A DNA stretch of 64,000 nt from Dyadobacter linearis (GTDB taxonomy: Bacteria; Bacteroidota; Bacteroidia; Cytophagales; Spirosomataceae): positions 372,001 through 436,000 of the forward strand of contig NZ_CAJRAU010000005.1 of the NCBI RefSeq assembly GCF_907165045.1, given 5' to 3'. Positions within the stretch are counted from its first letter, which is position 1. Each line of letters starts with the position of its first letter. The translations under genes and the position numbers were made by a program. The notes under the pieces are model-generated. The model was not told where the DNA came from. It ran no database searches and saw only the letters and a list, made by a program, of their open reading frames with translations. Of this stretch, positions 25,831-34,570 are shown one piece after another.

Positions 25831-26370
25831 ATGTCTTACTGCGATTATATAAACAATAATATCTCCGAGCTATCTGATTTTCTCTTAAATAAAGAGTACC
25901 ACGATAATCACTACGGTTATCCGATCGACGATGATGATGAACTCTTCGGGCGACTGCTGCTGGAAATAAACCAGGCGGGGCTGAGCTGGACTTTAATGCT
26001 GCGGAAGCAACATTCTTTTCGTGAAGCTTATGCTGGTTTTTCGATTGAAAAAGTGGCGGCTTTTGATGAAAATGACCGCGAGCGGCTCATGCAGGATGCA
26101 GGTATCGTCAGAAACCGGCTGAAAATCAACGCGGCCATTGTGAATGCGCAGAAGATTCTGGAACTGCAAAAGGAATATGGTTCTTTTAAAGGCTGGATCA
26201 ATGCTAATCACCCCCTTACCAAGCCCGAGTGGATCAAACTTTTCAAGAAAACATTCAAGTTTACTGGCGGCGAGATCGTGAACGAATTTTTAATGAGTAC
26301 CGGATATTTACCCGGCGCGCATTCGCCGGATTGTCCTATTTATCAAAAAATTGAGCAGTTGGCAGGCTAG
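25831..26370 (+). CDS. tag: DNA-3-methyladenine glycosylase I
   Basis: 179 residues, normal for Tag (about 187). It removes 3-methyladenine from DNA in base excision repair. Matches include YHDNHYGYPIDDDDELFGRLLLEINQAGLSW, the residues around the lesion pocket, and GIVRNRLKINAAIVNA. The zinc-snap ligands are visible as Cys4 near the start and the His and Cys in LPGAHSPDCPIY at the end. It is convergent with the phosphodiesterase gene, with only 12 bases between. Confidence 0.93.
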   Translation: MSYCDYINNNISELSDFLLNKEYHDNHYGYPIDDDDELFGRLLLEINQAGLSWTLMLRKQHSFREAYAGFSIEKVAAFDENDRERLMQDAGIVRNRLKINAAIVNAQKILELQKEYGSFKGWINANHPLTKPEWIKLFKKTFKFTGGEIVNEFLMSTGYLPGAHSPDCPIYQKIEQLAG

Positions 26371-26382
26371 CCGACGTTCGTT

Positions 26383-27180
26383 TTAATGTCCTTTTAAATA
26401 AGTGAGCAAATGCGCCGGCTGGTCGGTTTGTAATCCCTGAACTCCTTTGTCAAGTGCTTCTTTCCACGTCACCGGGCCTTCGGACGGATTTTGTACATCC
26501 AGCCAAACTTCCACGCCGTTTTCATTCGCTGCTTTGATCAATTCAGGATCTTTCAGATTGTCCAGGATCTGAACGTGTGTTTTTTTCAAAAACCCTAATA
26601 ATTGCTCTTTGCTGGTGACATCTTTTGGCAGACTTGTCATCAGCGGAATATGCGGCGCTAGCTCTTTCCATTGCCGGTACTGGCGCTCATCGTTGAGGTA
26701 AACTATCACCTGATTTTCCATTCCCGCAGCTTTTATCTGCTTCCAGGCTTCCTCAATATTTGCTTCTTTACAATCCAGATAGATATTGATCTTGTCTTTG
26801 CACAAGGCCAGCATTTCCTGGAATTCAGGGATCCGGTGTGTTTTTTTATTTCGGTTAAATACCTGCAATTTCCGCACTTCCGACAGATTCATTTCTGAAA
26901 TGCGGCCGCTCCCATTCGTGGTACGGTCGACTTTACTATCGTGCAGTACTACGAGTTTCCCGTCTTTTGTAGTCCGGAGATCGACCTCGACATAATCTGC
27001 GCCGCATTCGATCGCATCCCGGCAGGAAGCGAGCGTATTTTCAGGGGCCGCAATATGATTCCCGCGATGGGCGATCACAACCGTTTTATTTTTACACTGA
27101 GGTAACTTTACCTGCTGTGCCTGTGCGCCAGCTGCAAGTCCCAGGATGGAAAACAGAATAAAGAAGTTTTTGCCAATCAT
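26383..27180 (-). CDS. Exported glycerophosphodiester phosphodiesterase
   Basis: 265 residues with a signal peptide (about 1-21, ending AQA). The GDPD TIM barrel shows IAHRGNHIAAPENT with His38, YVEVDLRTTKDGKLVVLHD with the metal and acid residues, and the ending GVQGLQTDQPAHLL. It releases glycerol-3-phosphate from phospholipid head groups in the periplasm. No transporter gene is adjacent; glpK is 7 kb away. Confidence 0.92.
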   Translation of the reverse strand: MIGKNFFILFSILGLAAGAQAQQVKLPQCKNKTVVIAHRGNHIAAPENTLASCRDAIECGADYVEVDLRTTKDGKLVVLHDSKVDRTTNGSGRISEMNLSEVRKLQVFNRNKKTHRIPEFQEMLALCKDKINIYLDCKEANIEEAWKQIKAAGMENQVIVYLNDERQYRQWKELAPHIPLMTSLPKDVTSKEQLLGFLKKTHVQILDNLKDPELIKAANENGVEVWLDVQNPSEGPVTWKEALDKGVQGLQTDQPAHLLTYLKGH

Positions 27181-27254
27181 AATCTGAAAGATAAAAGTCT
27201 ACAAGTGCAGTGAATAGCTCCGCACTCATAGACTCATCAACTCTAAACTAAAAA

Positions 27255-28172
27255 TTACTGTATCTCAAAGCTGCTCAGATTCACAAATTCCTGAACCCGC
27301 GCATTGATTTCCTCACGTGAAAGATTAACCAAACGCTCCGTACCAAATTTTTCAACACAAAAAGAAGCCATCGCCGAACCATAAATAACCCCGCGCTTCA
27401 TATTCTCGAATGAAATATCATTGGTACTGGCGAGGTAACCTATAAATCCACCTGCAAAAACGTCACCAGCGCCGGTTGGGTCAAAAACCTCTTCAAGCGG
27501 CAACGCCGGTGCAAAGAAAATACGGTCTTCCTGGAAAAGTAACGCACCGTGCTCTCCTTTTTTAATGATCAAAGTTTTCGGGCCCATTTCCATGATCTTC
27601 TTCGCCGCTTTACGAAGCGAATATTCACCTGACAGTTGGCGGGCTTCCTCGTCGTTAATCGTGATCAGATCAACCATTTTTAAAACCTCTTTCAAATCGT
27701 CCATCGCAATATTCATCCACAAATTCATGGTATCGAGCATGATCAGTTTCGGACGTTTCGCCATTCTTTCGATCACCAGTTTCTGCGTAGCCGGAACTGT
27801 ATTTCCCAGCATCAGAAATTCGGTACCCTGGTAAGAATCAGGTATAGTAGGGTCGAAATGCTCCATTACATTCAGTTCGGTCACCAATGTATCGCGGGTG
27901 TTCATATCCTCGTGGTACTTGCCCGACCAGAAGAAAGTTTTTCCGTCCTGAACGATTTCCAATCCTTCGGTATTAATGCCGTGGTCTTGCAAAAGCGTGA
28001 TCATTTCCTTTGGAAAATCGCCGCCTACTACGGCAACCAGATTATTATCCTTTGTGAAATAAGAAGCGGATAGTGTGATGTAAGTGGCGGCGCCTCCGAT
28101 AATTTTATCTGTTTTTCCAAAAGGCGTTTCGAGCGCGTCGAATGCAACAGACCCTACGGTTAGTAAGCTCAT
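27255..28172 (-). CDS. PfkB-family sugar/nucleoside kinase
   Basis: 305 residues, ribokinase fold. The N-terminal GGAATYIT and the C-terminal DPTGAGDVFAGGFIGYLA (the anion hole and catalytic Asp of the second PfkB signature) are present. The lid insertion is short. Substrate cannot be assigned; Bacteroidota homologues are often annotated as adenosine or carbohydrate kinases. It stands alone, diverging from the DUF5618 gene. Confidence 0.88.
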   Translation of the reverse strand: MSLLTVGSVAFDALETPFGKTDKIIGGAATYITLSASYFTKDNNLVAVVGGDFPKEMITLLQDHGINTEGLEIVQDGKTFFWSGKYHEDMNTRDTLVTELNVMEHFDPTIPDSYQGTEFLMLGNTVPATQKLVIERMAKRPKLIMLDTMNLWMNIAMDDLKEVLKMVDLITINDEEARQLSGEYSLRKAAKKIMEMGPKTLIIKKGEHGALLFQEDRIFFAPALPLEEVFDPTGAGDVFAGGFIGYLASTNDISFENMKRGVIYGSAMASFCVEKFGTERLVNLSREEINARVQEFVNLSSFEIQ

Positions 28173-28315
28173 AGATAATTACTGTGTTGATTTTAAGTTA
28201 GTTTCAATCTTTGTTTTAATACCAAAAAACGCTGCTAAGATAGTCAAAACAGCCGAATAGCATATTTCCTACCCTGCATATTAGGCAGCCGGCGAATCTA
28301 TCATCTGTTATTTGC

Positions 28316-28323
28316 TATTTTTG
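28316..28323 (+). promoter_or_regulatory. -7 element upstream of DUF5618-cysS
   Basis: TATTTTTG, an exact match to TAnnTTTG, lies 43 bases before the ATG at 28367. The -33 region is weak. It probably drives DUF5618, cysS, the DUF192 gene and the M28 gene, which are separated by 28, 2 and -17 bases. Confidence 0.45.
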
Positions 28324-28366
28324 TTGATCAGCTTTTTATTTATTCACTATAAACACATACTAACAA

Positions 28367-28756
28367 ATGGAAGCAGTTTCCGAAGCACGCAGGCATATTG
28401 ATAATGCGAAAGATTTTTTAAGTAATAATGCAAAAAAAGAGGACGGACTTTATCACGACAAAAAGTACGTCAAGATAGCCGGCCACACCGCTTACACAGG
28501 CATATTGCTGGTGCTCAACGAGCTGCTCGGAGAGAAAAACAGGAAAACACCGAAAAGCGTGGAATGGTACCAATATGAGCTCAGTCGGATAGATAAAAGT
28601 TTGCTTGCCAACTTTACCACAGCTTACCAGATCCTGCATATTGATATGGGATACCAGGGCACTAAAAGTGCAAAACTCGCTTCTGTCGGGTTACAGGAAG
28701 CAGAGAAAATAATCAGGTGGGTGGAAACCCGCCTCGAAAAAAAGATGATCAGTTAA
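28367..28756 (+). CDS. DUF5618 family protein
   Basis: 129 residues, all-helical in appearance. The pattern EARRHIDNAKDFLSNNAKK, KIAGHTAYTGILLVLNELL and SAKLASVGLQEAEKIIRWVE fits DUF5618, a Bacteroidota family of unknown function whose helical bundle looks HEPN-like. There is no signal peptide or membrane segment. It precedes cysS by 28 bases on the same strand. Confidence 0.7.
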   Translation: MEAVSEARRHIDNAKDFLSNNAKKEDGLYHDKKYVKIAGHTAYTGILLVLNELLGEKNRKTPKSVEWYQYELSRIDKSLLANFTTAYQILHIDMGYQGTKSAKLASVGLQEAEKIIRWVETRLEKKMIS

Positions 28757-28784
28757 AAATTAATTTTCAGTAAGTACCGGATAA

Positions 28785-30287
28785 ATGACCGACCAAACTT
28801 TCCAGCCTCTTAAGATATTCAATACACTTACGCGTAAGAAAGATGTATTTGTACCGATCGCCCCTCCTTATGTCGGGATGTACGTCTGCGGGCCGACGGT
28901 CTATAATAATGTACACTTAGGAAATATCCGCACCTTTCTGGCATTCGATATTCTCTACCGGTACCTCACACATATCGGCTACAAAGTGCGCTATGTGCGG
29001 AATATCACGGACGTGGGCCACCTGGTAGGTGACGGCGATGAAGGGGAGGATAAAATTGGCAAAATGGCGAAGCTGCAAAAGCTGGAACCCATGGAGATCG
29101 TGCAGCGGTACACCAATGATTTCCACGATGTTACAGCCATATTTAACCTGCTAACTCCCAGCATTGAACCTACTGCCACCGGCCATTTGATCGAACAGAT
29201 CGAGGCGGTGCAGACGCTGATCGAAAAAGGCGCCGCGTACGAATCAAACGGTTCTGTCTATTTTGATATTAATAAATACCAGGGCGCGGGAAATGAATAT
29301 GGAAAGCTTTCCGGCCGCATTATCGAGGACCTTTTAAATGAAACGCGGGAGCTCGACGGGCAGGCAGAAAAACGCAATCCACTCGATTTTGCATTGTGGA
29401 AAAAAGCCAGTCCGGAACATATTATGCAATGGGATTCTCCCTGGGGAATGGGCTTCCCAGGCTGGCATTTGGAGTGTACCTGCATGAGTAAGAAGTACTT
29501 AGGCAAGCAGTTCGATATTCATGGCGGCGGAATGGATTTAAAATTTCCCCACCACGAATGCGAGATCGCGCAGGGAAAATCGCTCACCGGCGAGGAACCT
29601 GTGCGTTACTGGATGCATACCAATATGCTGACTGTGAACGGGCAAAAAATGTCGAAATCGCTGGGTAACTCCTTTCTGCCTTCCGAGCTTTTTGCAGGTA
29701 GCCACGAGCTGCTCGACCAGGCTTACAGCCCGATGACCGTGCGGTTTTTTATGTTGCAAAGTCAATATCGGAGTACGCTTGATTTTTCAAACGATGCTTT
29801 AAAAGCGGCACATAAAGGCTACAAAAAGCTGGCAAACGGGTTAAGGAATGCGAAACTGCTGACCTATTCTGCCGAAGAAGAAATTGCTATTGACGAAGCA
29901 AAAAAAGCCGATATTCAAAAATCAGTCGACGGTTTTTACGCCGCGATGAACGACGATCTGAATACCGCAGTCGCATTTGCCAACCTTTTTAATTTGCTCA
30001 AATACATCAATATGCTCAATATGGGGCAGCTGAAACCTGCGGCAATTGGTGAGGATACATTTAATCTGCTGAAAGAAAAATTCGTTGTTTTCTTCGAAGA
30101 TGTACTCGGCTTGCAAGAGGAGCTGGCGGAAGGTTATGCGATACTGGACGGAATGCTGAACCTTTACCGCGAATTTAAAAAATTGCAGAACTACGAAAAA
30201 GTAGACGAAATCCGTTCTTATTTCAAAAATCAGGGTCTGGTAATCCGCGACACGAAAGTGCGGGTGGACTGGGCTTACGAAGAATAA
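28785..30287 (+). CDS. cysS: Cysteinyl-tRNA synthetase
   Basis: 500 residues, class I synthetase. Motifs are YVCGPTVYNNVHLGN (zinc Cys36 and HxGN at 44-47), PGWHLECTCMSKKYLG and DIHGGGMDLKFPHHECEIAQ (zinc and Cys-binding residues), and KMSKSLGN for the second ATP signature. The DALR-type anticodon-binding domain is C-terminal. It charges tRNA-Cys. It precedes the DUF192 gene by only two bases. Confidence 0.97.
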   Translation: MTDQTFQPLKIFNTLTRKKDVFVPIAPPYVGMYVCGPTVYNNVHLGNIRTFLAFDILYRYLTHIGYKVRYVRNITDVGHLVGDGDEGEDKIGKMAKLQKLEPMEIVQRYTNDFHDVTAIFNLLTPSIEPTATGHLIEQIEAVQTLIEKGAAYESNGSVYFDINKYQGAGNEYGKLSGRIIEDLLNETRELDGQAEKRNPLDFALWKKASPEHIMQWDSPWGMGFPGWHLECTCMSKKYLGKQFDIHGGGMDLKFPHHECEIAQGKSLTGEEPVRYWMHTNMLTVNGQKMSKSLGNSFLPSELFAGSHELLDQAYSPMTVRFFMLQSQYRSTLDFSNDALKAAHKGYKKLANGLRNAKLLTYSAEEEIAIDEAKKADIQKSVDGFYAAMNDDLNTAVAFANLFNLLKYINMLNMGQLKPAAIGEDTFNLLKEKFVVFFEDVLGLQEELAEGYAILDGMLNLYREFKKLQNYEKVDEIRSYFKNQGLVIRDTKVRVDWAYEE

Positions 30288-30289
30288 CC

Positions 30290-30802
30290 ATGAAAAACCG
30301 GCAATCGATCATCGCTTATATTCTGTTGGGCGTGTTTCTACTGGGTGGGGCGGCTTATTATCTGGTCCCGTTTATCACCACTAGTAAGGTTGAACCAATC
30401 AATCTGAATGTTCCGGCCGAAGCGCCAAATTTCGTAAAGGAAGGTGAGGTAACCTTTTTGAAAAACGGCAAAGTACATTTGAAGATCGACGTTGAAATTG
30501 CAGAGAACGAAAACGAGCGTGCAAAGGGGCTGATGTACCGTTCCTCCATTCCCGACTCGGTGGGTATGCTTTTCATTTTTGACCGCCCGGAGCCGCAGAG
30601 TTTCTGGATGCATAATACGAGCATTCCACTCGATATTATGTATGTGGATGCCAACAAAAAAATCATTTCCATCGCAGCCAATACCGAACCCTATTCCGAC
30701 GAAGCGGTGCCTTCACTCGGTGATGCGCAATATGTGGTAGAAGTAAATGCCGGATTCAGTGAACGTAACAATATCAAAACAGGAGATGCTATTTCTTTCT
30801 AG
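30290..30802 (+). CDS. Membrane-anchored DUF192 protein
   Basis: 170 residues. A single N-terminal hydrophobic segment (about 8-28) anchors it, with the rest outside the cytoplasm. The DUF192 domain is clear: RAKGLMYRSSIPDSVGMLF, SFWMHNTSIPLDIMYVD and YVVEVNAGF. DUF192 is a small beta-barrel of unknown biochemical role, present in many bacteria and archaea. It is translated just after cysS, and its 3' end overlaps the next gene by 17 bases. Confidence 0.88.
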   Translation: MKNRQSIIAYILLGVFLLGGAAYYLVPFITTSKVEPINLNVPAEAPNFVKEGEVTFLKNGKVHLKIDVEIAENENERAKGLMYRSSIPDSVGMLFIFDRPEPQSFWMHNTSIPLDIMYVDANKKIISIAANTEPYSDEAVPSLGDAQYVVEVNAGFSERNNIKTGDAISF

Positions 30803-31814
30803 GAGCCTATTTTTCAAGAGATTCACTTATATTTTTTCTCTTACACTATTAATTTACGGCTGCAAGAGCAATACCAGCTCCGAGCAAACCAGCGAACAGG
30901 CGGTCAAGCTGGTCGCCAGCCCGGCATTTAATCCTGACTCTGCGTATGCATTCGTTCAAAAGCAAGTCGATTTCGGCGCACGCGTTCCCAATTCCAAGCC
31001 GCACCAGCTTTGCGGCGATTACCTTGTCGCAACTCTGAAAAAATACGGTTTGCAAGTTACCGAGCAGCCTTTTACACCGACTACTTTCGACGGCACCAAG
31101 CTAAATGCACGTAATATCATTGGTAGCTTCAATCCCGCGGCTTCAAAACGCATTTTGCTTGCTGCACACTGGGATTCCCGCCCGTTTTCAGATCAGGATT
31201 CAGTTGTAAAAGATAAGCCGGTACTCGCCGCAAATGACGGAGCGAGTGGTGTAGGTGTGTTACTGGAAGTGGCCAGAGTACTTTCTTCACAAACTACCAA
31301 ACCGGATATCGGCGTAGATATTATCTTCTTTGATGCCGAAGACTGGGGCAGCTCAGATGAGCCTACCAAGATGGAATACAGCGGATTTTGCCTCGGCTCT
31401 CAATATTGGTCCGCCAACAAACATACTCCCAATTACACGGCCTACTTTGGTATTTTGCTGGATATGGTAGGTGCAAAAGGCGCTACGTTTTTGAAAGAAG
31501 GACATTCCGTGCAGGTGGCAGAAGAGGTGGTAAGGCAGGTTTGGACTACCGCGAGCCGAATCGGTTACAACAATTACTTTATCGACGAAAGAGGCACTTC
31601 CATTACCGACGACCATTGGCCGGTGAACAAGGTAGCCGGCATTCCGATGATCGATATTATCCACACCAAACAAAACAGCCTGGCACTCACCTTTTTCCCT
31701 CAGTGGCACACCAGCCATGATACGATGGAAAACATTGACCCGAATACTTTGAAAGCCGTCGGGCAGACATTGATGCAGGTACTGTACCAGGAGGCCGCGG
31801 GGCAGGCGTTGTAA
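30786..31814 (+). CDS. M28 peptidase / glutaminyl-peptide cyclotransferase-like lipoprotein
   Basis: 342 residues from the ATG at 30786, chosen because it gives a lipoprotein signal ending in LIYGC; an ATG at 30747 is also in frame. The alpha/beta zinc fold shows LAAHWDSRPFSDQD, AANDGASGVGVLLEVARVL (Asp ligand), FFDAEDWG (Glu/Asp pair) and the late WHTSHDTMENID (His). The spacing resembles glutaminyl cyclases rather than aminopeptidases; such enzymes form N-terminal pyroglutamate, and many T9SS and lipoprotein substrates in Bacteroidota carry it. This assignment is inference. It overlaps the DUF192 gene by 17 bases. Confidence 0.82.
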   Translation: MLFLSRSLFFKRFTYIFSLTLLIYGCKSNTSSEQTSEQAVKLVASPAFNPDSAYAFVQKQVDFGARVPNSKPHQLCGDYLVATLKKYGLQVTEQPFTPTTFDGTKLNARNIIGSFNPAASKRILLAAHWDSRPFSDQDSVVKDKPVLAANDGASGVGVLLEVARVLSSQTTKPDIGVDIIFFDAEDWGSSDEPTKMEYSGFCLGSQYWSANKHTPNYTAYFGILLDMVGAKGATFLKEGHSVQVAEEVVRQVWTTASRIGYNNYFIDERGTSITDDHWPVNKVAGIPMIDIIHTKQNSLALTFFPQWHTSHDTMENIDPNTLKAVGQTLMQVLYQEAAGQAL

Positions 31815-32150
31815 GGGTCATTGGTGGTCACTGGTTGTCATTGATTGTCATTGTGGTCATTGATTGTCATTGGTGGTCACTGGTTGTCATTGATTGTTTG
31901 GGGTGGTTCGAAGTGGATCGGGTGGTTCGGGTGTTGTTCGGGGTGGTTTGAAGTGGATCGGGATGGTTCGAAGTGGATCGGGATGGTTCGGGTGTTGTTC
32001 GAAGTGGATCGGGTAGTTCGGTATTGTTTGCTTTTGACCTAGAACCGAGCGAAACAAAAATGACCACAAATGACAATAAGTGACCACAAATGACAACCTC
32101 GAACAACCCCGAACAACCCCAAACAACCCCGAACTACCCCCGAACAACCC
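31815..32150. repeat. Repeat-filled intergenic region with inverted symmetry
   Basis: 336 bases without a gene between convergent M28 and pbpC genes. The left part is G/T-rich and made of GTCATTGGTGGTCACTGGTT-type units, then GGTTCGAAGTGGATCGG and GGTTCGGGTGTTGTTCG units (31904-32020). The right part is A/C-rich and carries the reverse-complement families: TGACCACAAATGACA units (32061-32095) and GAACAACCCC units (32101-32151). The two halves would pair imperfectly as a very long stem. The right end abuts the pbpC stop codon. Confidence 0.85.
31817..31897 (+). repeat. Two identical 32-bp direct repeats
   Basis: 31817-31848 and 31866-31897 are identical over 32 bases, with a period of 49. The unit begins GTCATTGGTGGTCACTGG. 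The 17 bases between the copies are made of the same GTCATTG word. Confidence 0.85.
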
Positions 32151-32151
32151 C
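32061..32151 (+). repeat. Tandem TGACCACAAATGACA and GAACAACCCC units
   Basis: TGACCACAAATGACA occurs twice (32061 and 32081), then GAACAACCCC is repeated about five times with small changes up to 32151. These are the reverse complement of words in the left half (GTCATTtgTGGTCA, GGGGTTGTTC), so they form the other arm of the inverted structure. Confidence 0.8.
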
Positions 32152-34448
32152 TACATCCTTCGCACCATAACCCAAACATCCGAATTCCGTCCCTTATCGT
32201 CGCTGCATGAAATCTTTACCCTTCCCATTGGCGGGGTGATGAAAATGGGTTCTTGCGGTTTGGCTTTTTTGGTGAGCTTATCATTGATATACCAAAAAAC
32301 TTCCTCCACATCGTTTGCCGCCTGACACGCCAGCTGTAATTGCTGCGGCTCTTCTTTTTGAATGTAATACTCGCTACCCTCATTCGGACTCACAATAAGC
32401 GGCGCGCCTTCGTGAAAAACGCGCTCGCATTTCGGGTTGTGCGGTGGAATCTTCTGATAAGGGATTTTTTGTAGTTCGTTAAATGCAATCAGCTCGGGCG
32501 CGAGATTGGAATATGCTTTTTTCTCGAAACCAGTCTCAGGGAGACAATAGGTACAATAAGATATTCTGCCGGCAGGATCTGTAAAAACCCAGCGCAAATG
32601 CTGGCACTTTTTATAATTGGAAACACCTACTATATATTGATCGGGAATCGCGTGCGGACAAAAATCGGAAGGAATATCACCTGTCTCCGGGCATACCTGC
32701 CGGACTGAAATGTTGGCGGGAGACTGGTACCAGCCTTTTGTGGAATTGTAATCGAGTGAATTGAATATCGAGAAAAGCAACGGGGTCGCCGTATTGGCGC
32801 CACTTAACTCAGGTACGCCTTCCCCGGAAAAATTCCCGACCCACACTCCTACCGTGTACCTTTTATTATAACCAATACTCCACGCATCCCGCTTTCCATA
32901 CGAAGTGCCCGTTTTCCACGCGATTTTGGGTAAATGATAAGTATTGTCAAAATTCGTAGGCAAATCCGGCCGGGTAATCTGGGTGAGAATATCCGTGACC
33001 AGAAATGTAGCTTCTTCCGAAACAATCTCCTGTCCATTCGCCGCAGACTTCGATTGTGTGTATTTCAATGCATTCAACTTTCCATTATTTGCAAATGCAG
33101 CAAACAGGCGCGTCAGTTCTTCCAAAGTAACCCCGCAACCGCCAAGAATCATCGATAAGCCTAGATCCTTCGCCTGCTTGTCGATCGTTTTAAAACCAGC
33201 TTTTTTTAGTTTACCAATAAAAAACGGAGTGCTGACATCCTTCAAAATCCGCACCGCGGGGATATTCAGTGAATTGGCCAAAGCAAAAGTTGTCGTAACC
33301 GGACCATTGAAACGCAGGTCAAAGTTTTCAGGCTCATAACCGCTGAAATTTCCGGGAACATCATTCAATACAGATTTGGGTGTGATAATTCCTTTATCAA
33401 ATGCGGCTGCATACAAAAGTGGTTTCAAAGTACTTCCCGGTGATCTTACTGCTCTCACGCCGTCCACCTGCCCGCCGTCGAAAGGATTATCAAAATCGGC
33501 GGAACCGATATAAGCTTCCACCTCCATCGTTTCATTATTGACCACCAAAACCGAGGCATTGTGGATATTCATCATTTTCCGGCGGTTGATGAAATTCCGG
33601 ACCTGCTCTTCGATCTGCTTTTGTGCCTGGATTTTAATAGTAGTCGCAATAACAGGCTGGTCGGGATACTGCTGTTTGAGCCGGATCGATAAGTGCGGTG
33701 CATTGCGCGGAGCCTGTAACCTTTTTACCTGCAAAGGCTCGTTTAATGCGTCTTCAATAGTATTTTCCTCAAATAACCCCTCCTTTTCAAAGTGCATCAA
33801 CCATTCATTTCTAGCCAGTTTCAATGCGTCGTTCCTGGTTCCTGGCCGCAGGCTGGAAGGTCTGTTCGGGATAATGGTCAATGCAGTAATTTCTGCCAGA
33901 CTAAGCAGCTGAGGCGGTTTTCCGAAGTATAGTAAGGCAGCAGATTTGATCCCCTCGATATTCCCGCCGTACGGAATCAGGTTCACATACATTTGAAGGA
34001 TTTCCGTTTTGGTAAAATGCATTTCCAGCTGCAATGCGCGCGCCATTTCAATGATTTTATTAAAATAAGTCCGTTCGCGAGGCTGGGTTAGCCTTACTAC
34101 CTGCATTGTAATTGTAGATGCGCCAGAAGTTCTTTTTCCCGTAAAAACATTCCTGAATGCGGCCCTGGCTATTGCCAAAGGATTAATTCCGGGATGATAA
34201 TAGAAATATTGGTCTTCCTTATAAAGCAGCGTTTTGCTGAGCAGCGGCGTGATTTCGGGCAATGCAGTTTGTAGCCGCCACTTATCATCGCCGCTCAGAA
34301 ACGCATGAATTACAGTTCCCCGGTGATCGGTGATCTGCGTAGCATATTGGATTGTGGGTTTGAAAGGAAATATGAAATCAAGTACCAGAAACAGGAAAAC
34401 AACGACTGCGGCAGTCACCAAAAGTTTTCTGAACGGTACGCGTTTCAT
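32151..34448 (-). CDS. pbpC: Penicillin-binding protein 1C
   Basis: 765 residues, similar to E. coli PbpC (770). One N-terminal membrane segment (about 10-28) precedes the GT51 glycosyltransferase domain (YKEDQYFYYHPGINP, SGASTITMQVVRLT) and the transpeptidase domain with SPGSTLKPLLYA (SxxK) and KTGTSYGKRDAW (KTG). The C-terminal BiPBP_C domain ends LSCSDDKGRNSDVWVMVRRM. It is a minor bifunctional peptidoglycan synthase. In enterobacteria pbpC sits beside an alpha-2-macroglobulin gene; none is seen here. TATCTTTG at 34480-34487 (minus strand) matches a -7 box. Confidence 0.95.
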   Translation of the reverse strand: MKRVPFRKLLVTAAVVVFLFLVLDFIFPFKPTIQYATQITDHRGTVIHAFLSGDDKWRLQTALPEITPLLSKTLLYKEDQYFYYHPGINPLAIARAAFRNVFTGKRTSGASTITMQVVRLTQPRERTYFNKIIEMARALQLEMHFTKTEILQMYVNLIPYGGNIEGIKSAALLYFGKPPQLLSLAEITALTIIPNRPSSLRPGTRNDALKLARNEWLMHFEKEGLFEENTIEDALNEPLQVKRLQAPRNAPHLSIRLKQQYPDQPVIATTIKIQAQKQIEEQVRNFINRRKMMNIHNASVLVVNNETMEVEAYIGSADFDNPFDGGQVDGVRAVRSPGSTLKPLLYAAAFDKGIITPKSVLNDVPGNFSGYEPENFDLRFNGPVTTTFALANSLNIPAVRILKDVSTPFFIGKLKKAGFKTIDKQAKDLGLSMILGGCGVTLEELTRLFAAFANNGKLNALKYTQSKSAANGQEIVSEEATFLVTDILTQITRPDLPTNFDNTYHLPKIAWKTGTSYGKRDAWSIGYNKRYTVGVWVGNFSGEGVPELSGANTATPLLFSIFNSLDYNSTKGWYQSPANISVRQVCPETGDIPSDFCPHAIPDQYIVGVSNYKKCQHLRWVFTDPAGRISYCTYCLPETGFEKKAYSNLAPELIAFNELQKIPYQKIPPHNPKCERVFHEGAPLIVSPNEGSEYYIQKEEPQQLQLACQAANDVEEVFWYINDKLTKKAKPQEPIFITPPMGRVKISCSDDKGRNSDVWVMVRRM

Positions 34449-34570
34449 ATTGGAGGTGTGTAAATCGGGTAGTTGCCGACAAAGATAAAATTAGATTCTG
34501 TTTTGCCGCGATCAGTTAATTTTCACTACTTACTGACTTTACTTCTAATAAAGCCAATCAAAATACTATT

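Noticed and set aside
31817..31897. CRISPR array
   Set aside because: Only two 32-bp copies with a 17-base spacer made of the same words, no further units and no cas genes.
31845..32147. Open frames on both strands within the repeat region (Trp/Gly-rich on plus, Pro/Thr/Asn-rich on minus)
   Set aside because: They follow directly from translation of the short DNA repeats, have no signal peptide or domain, and overlap each other on opposite strands.
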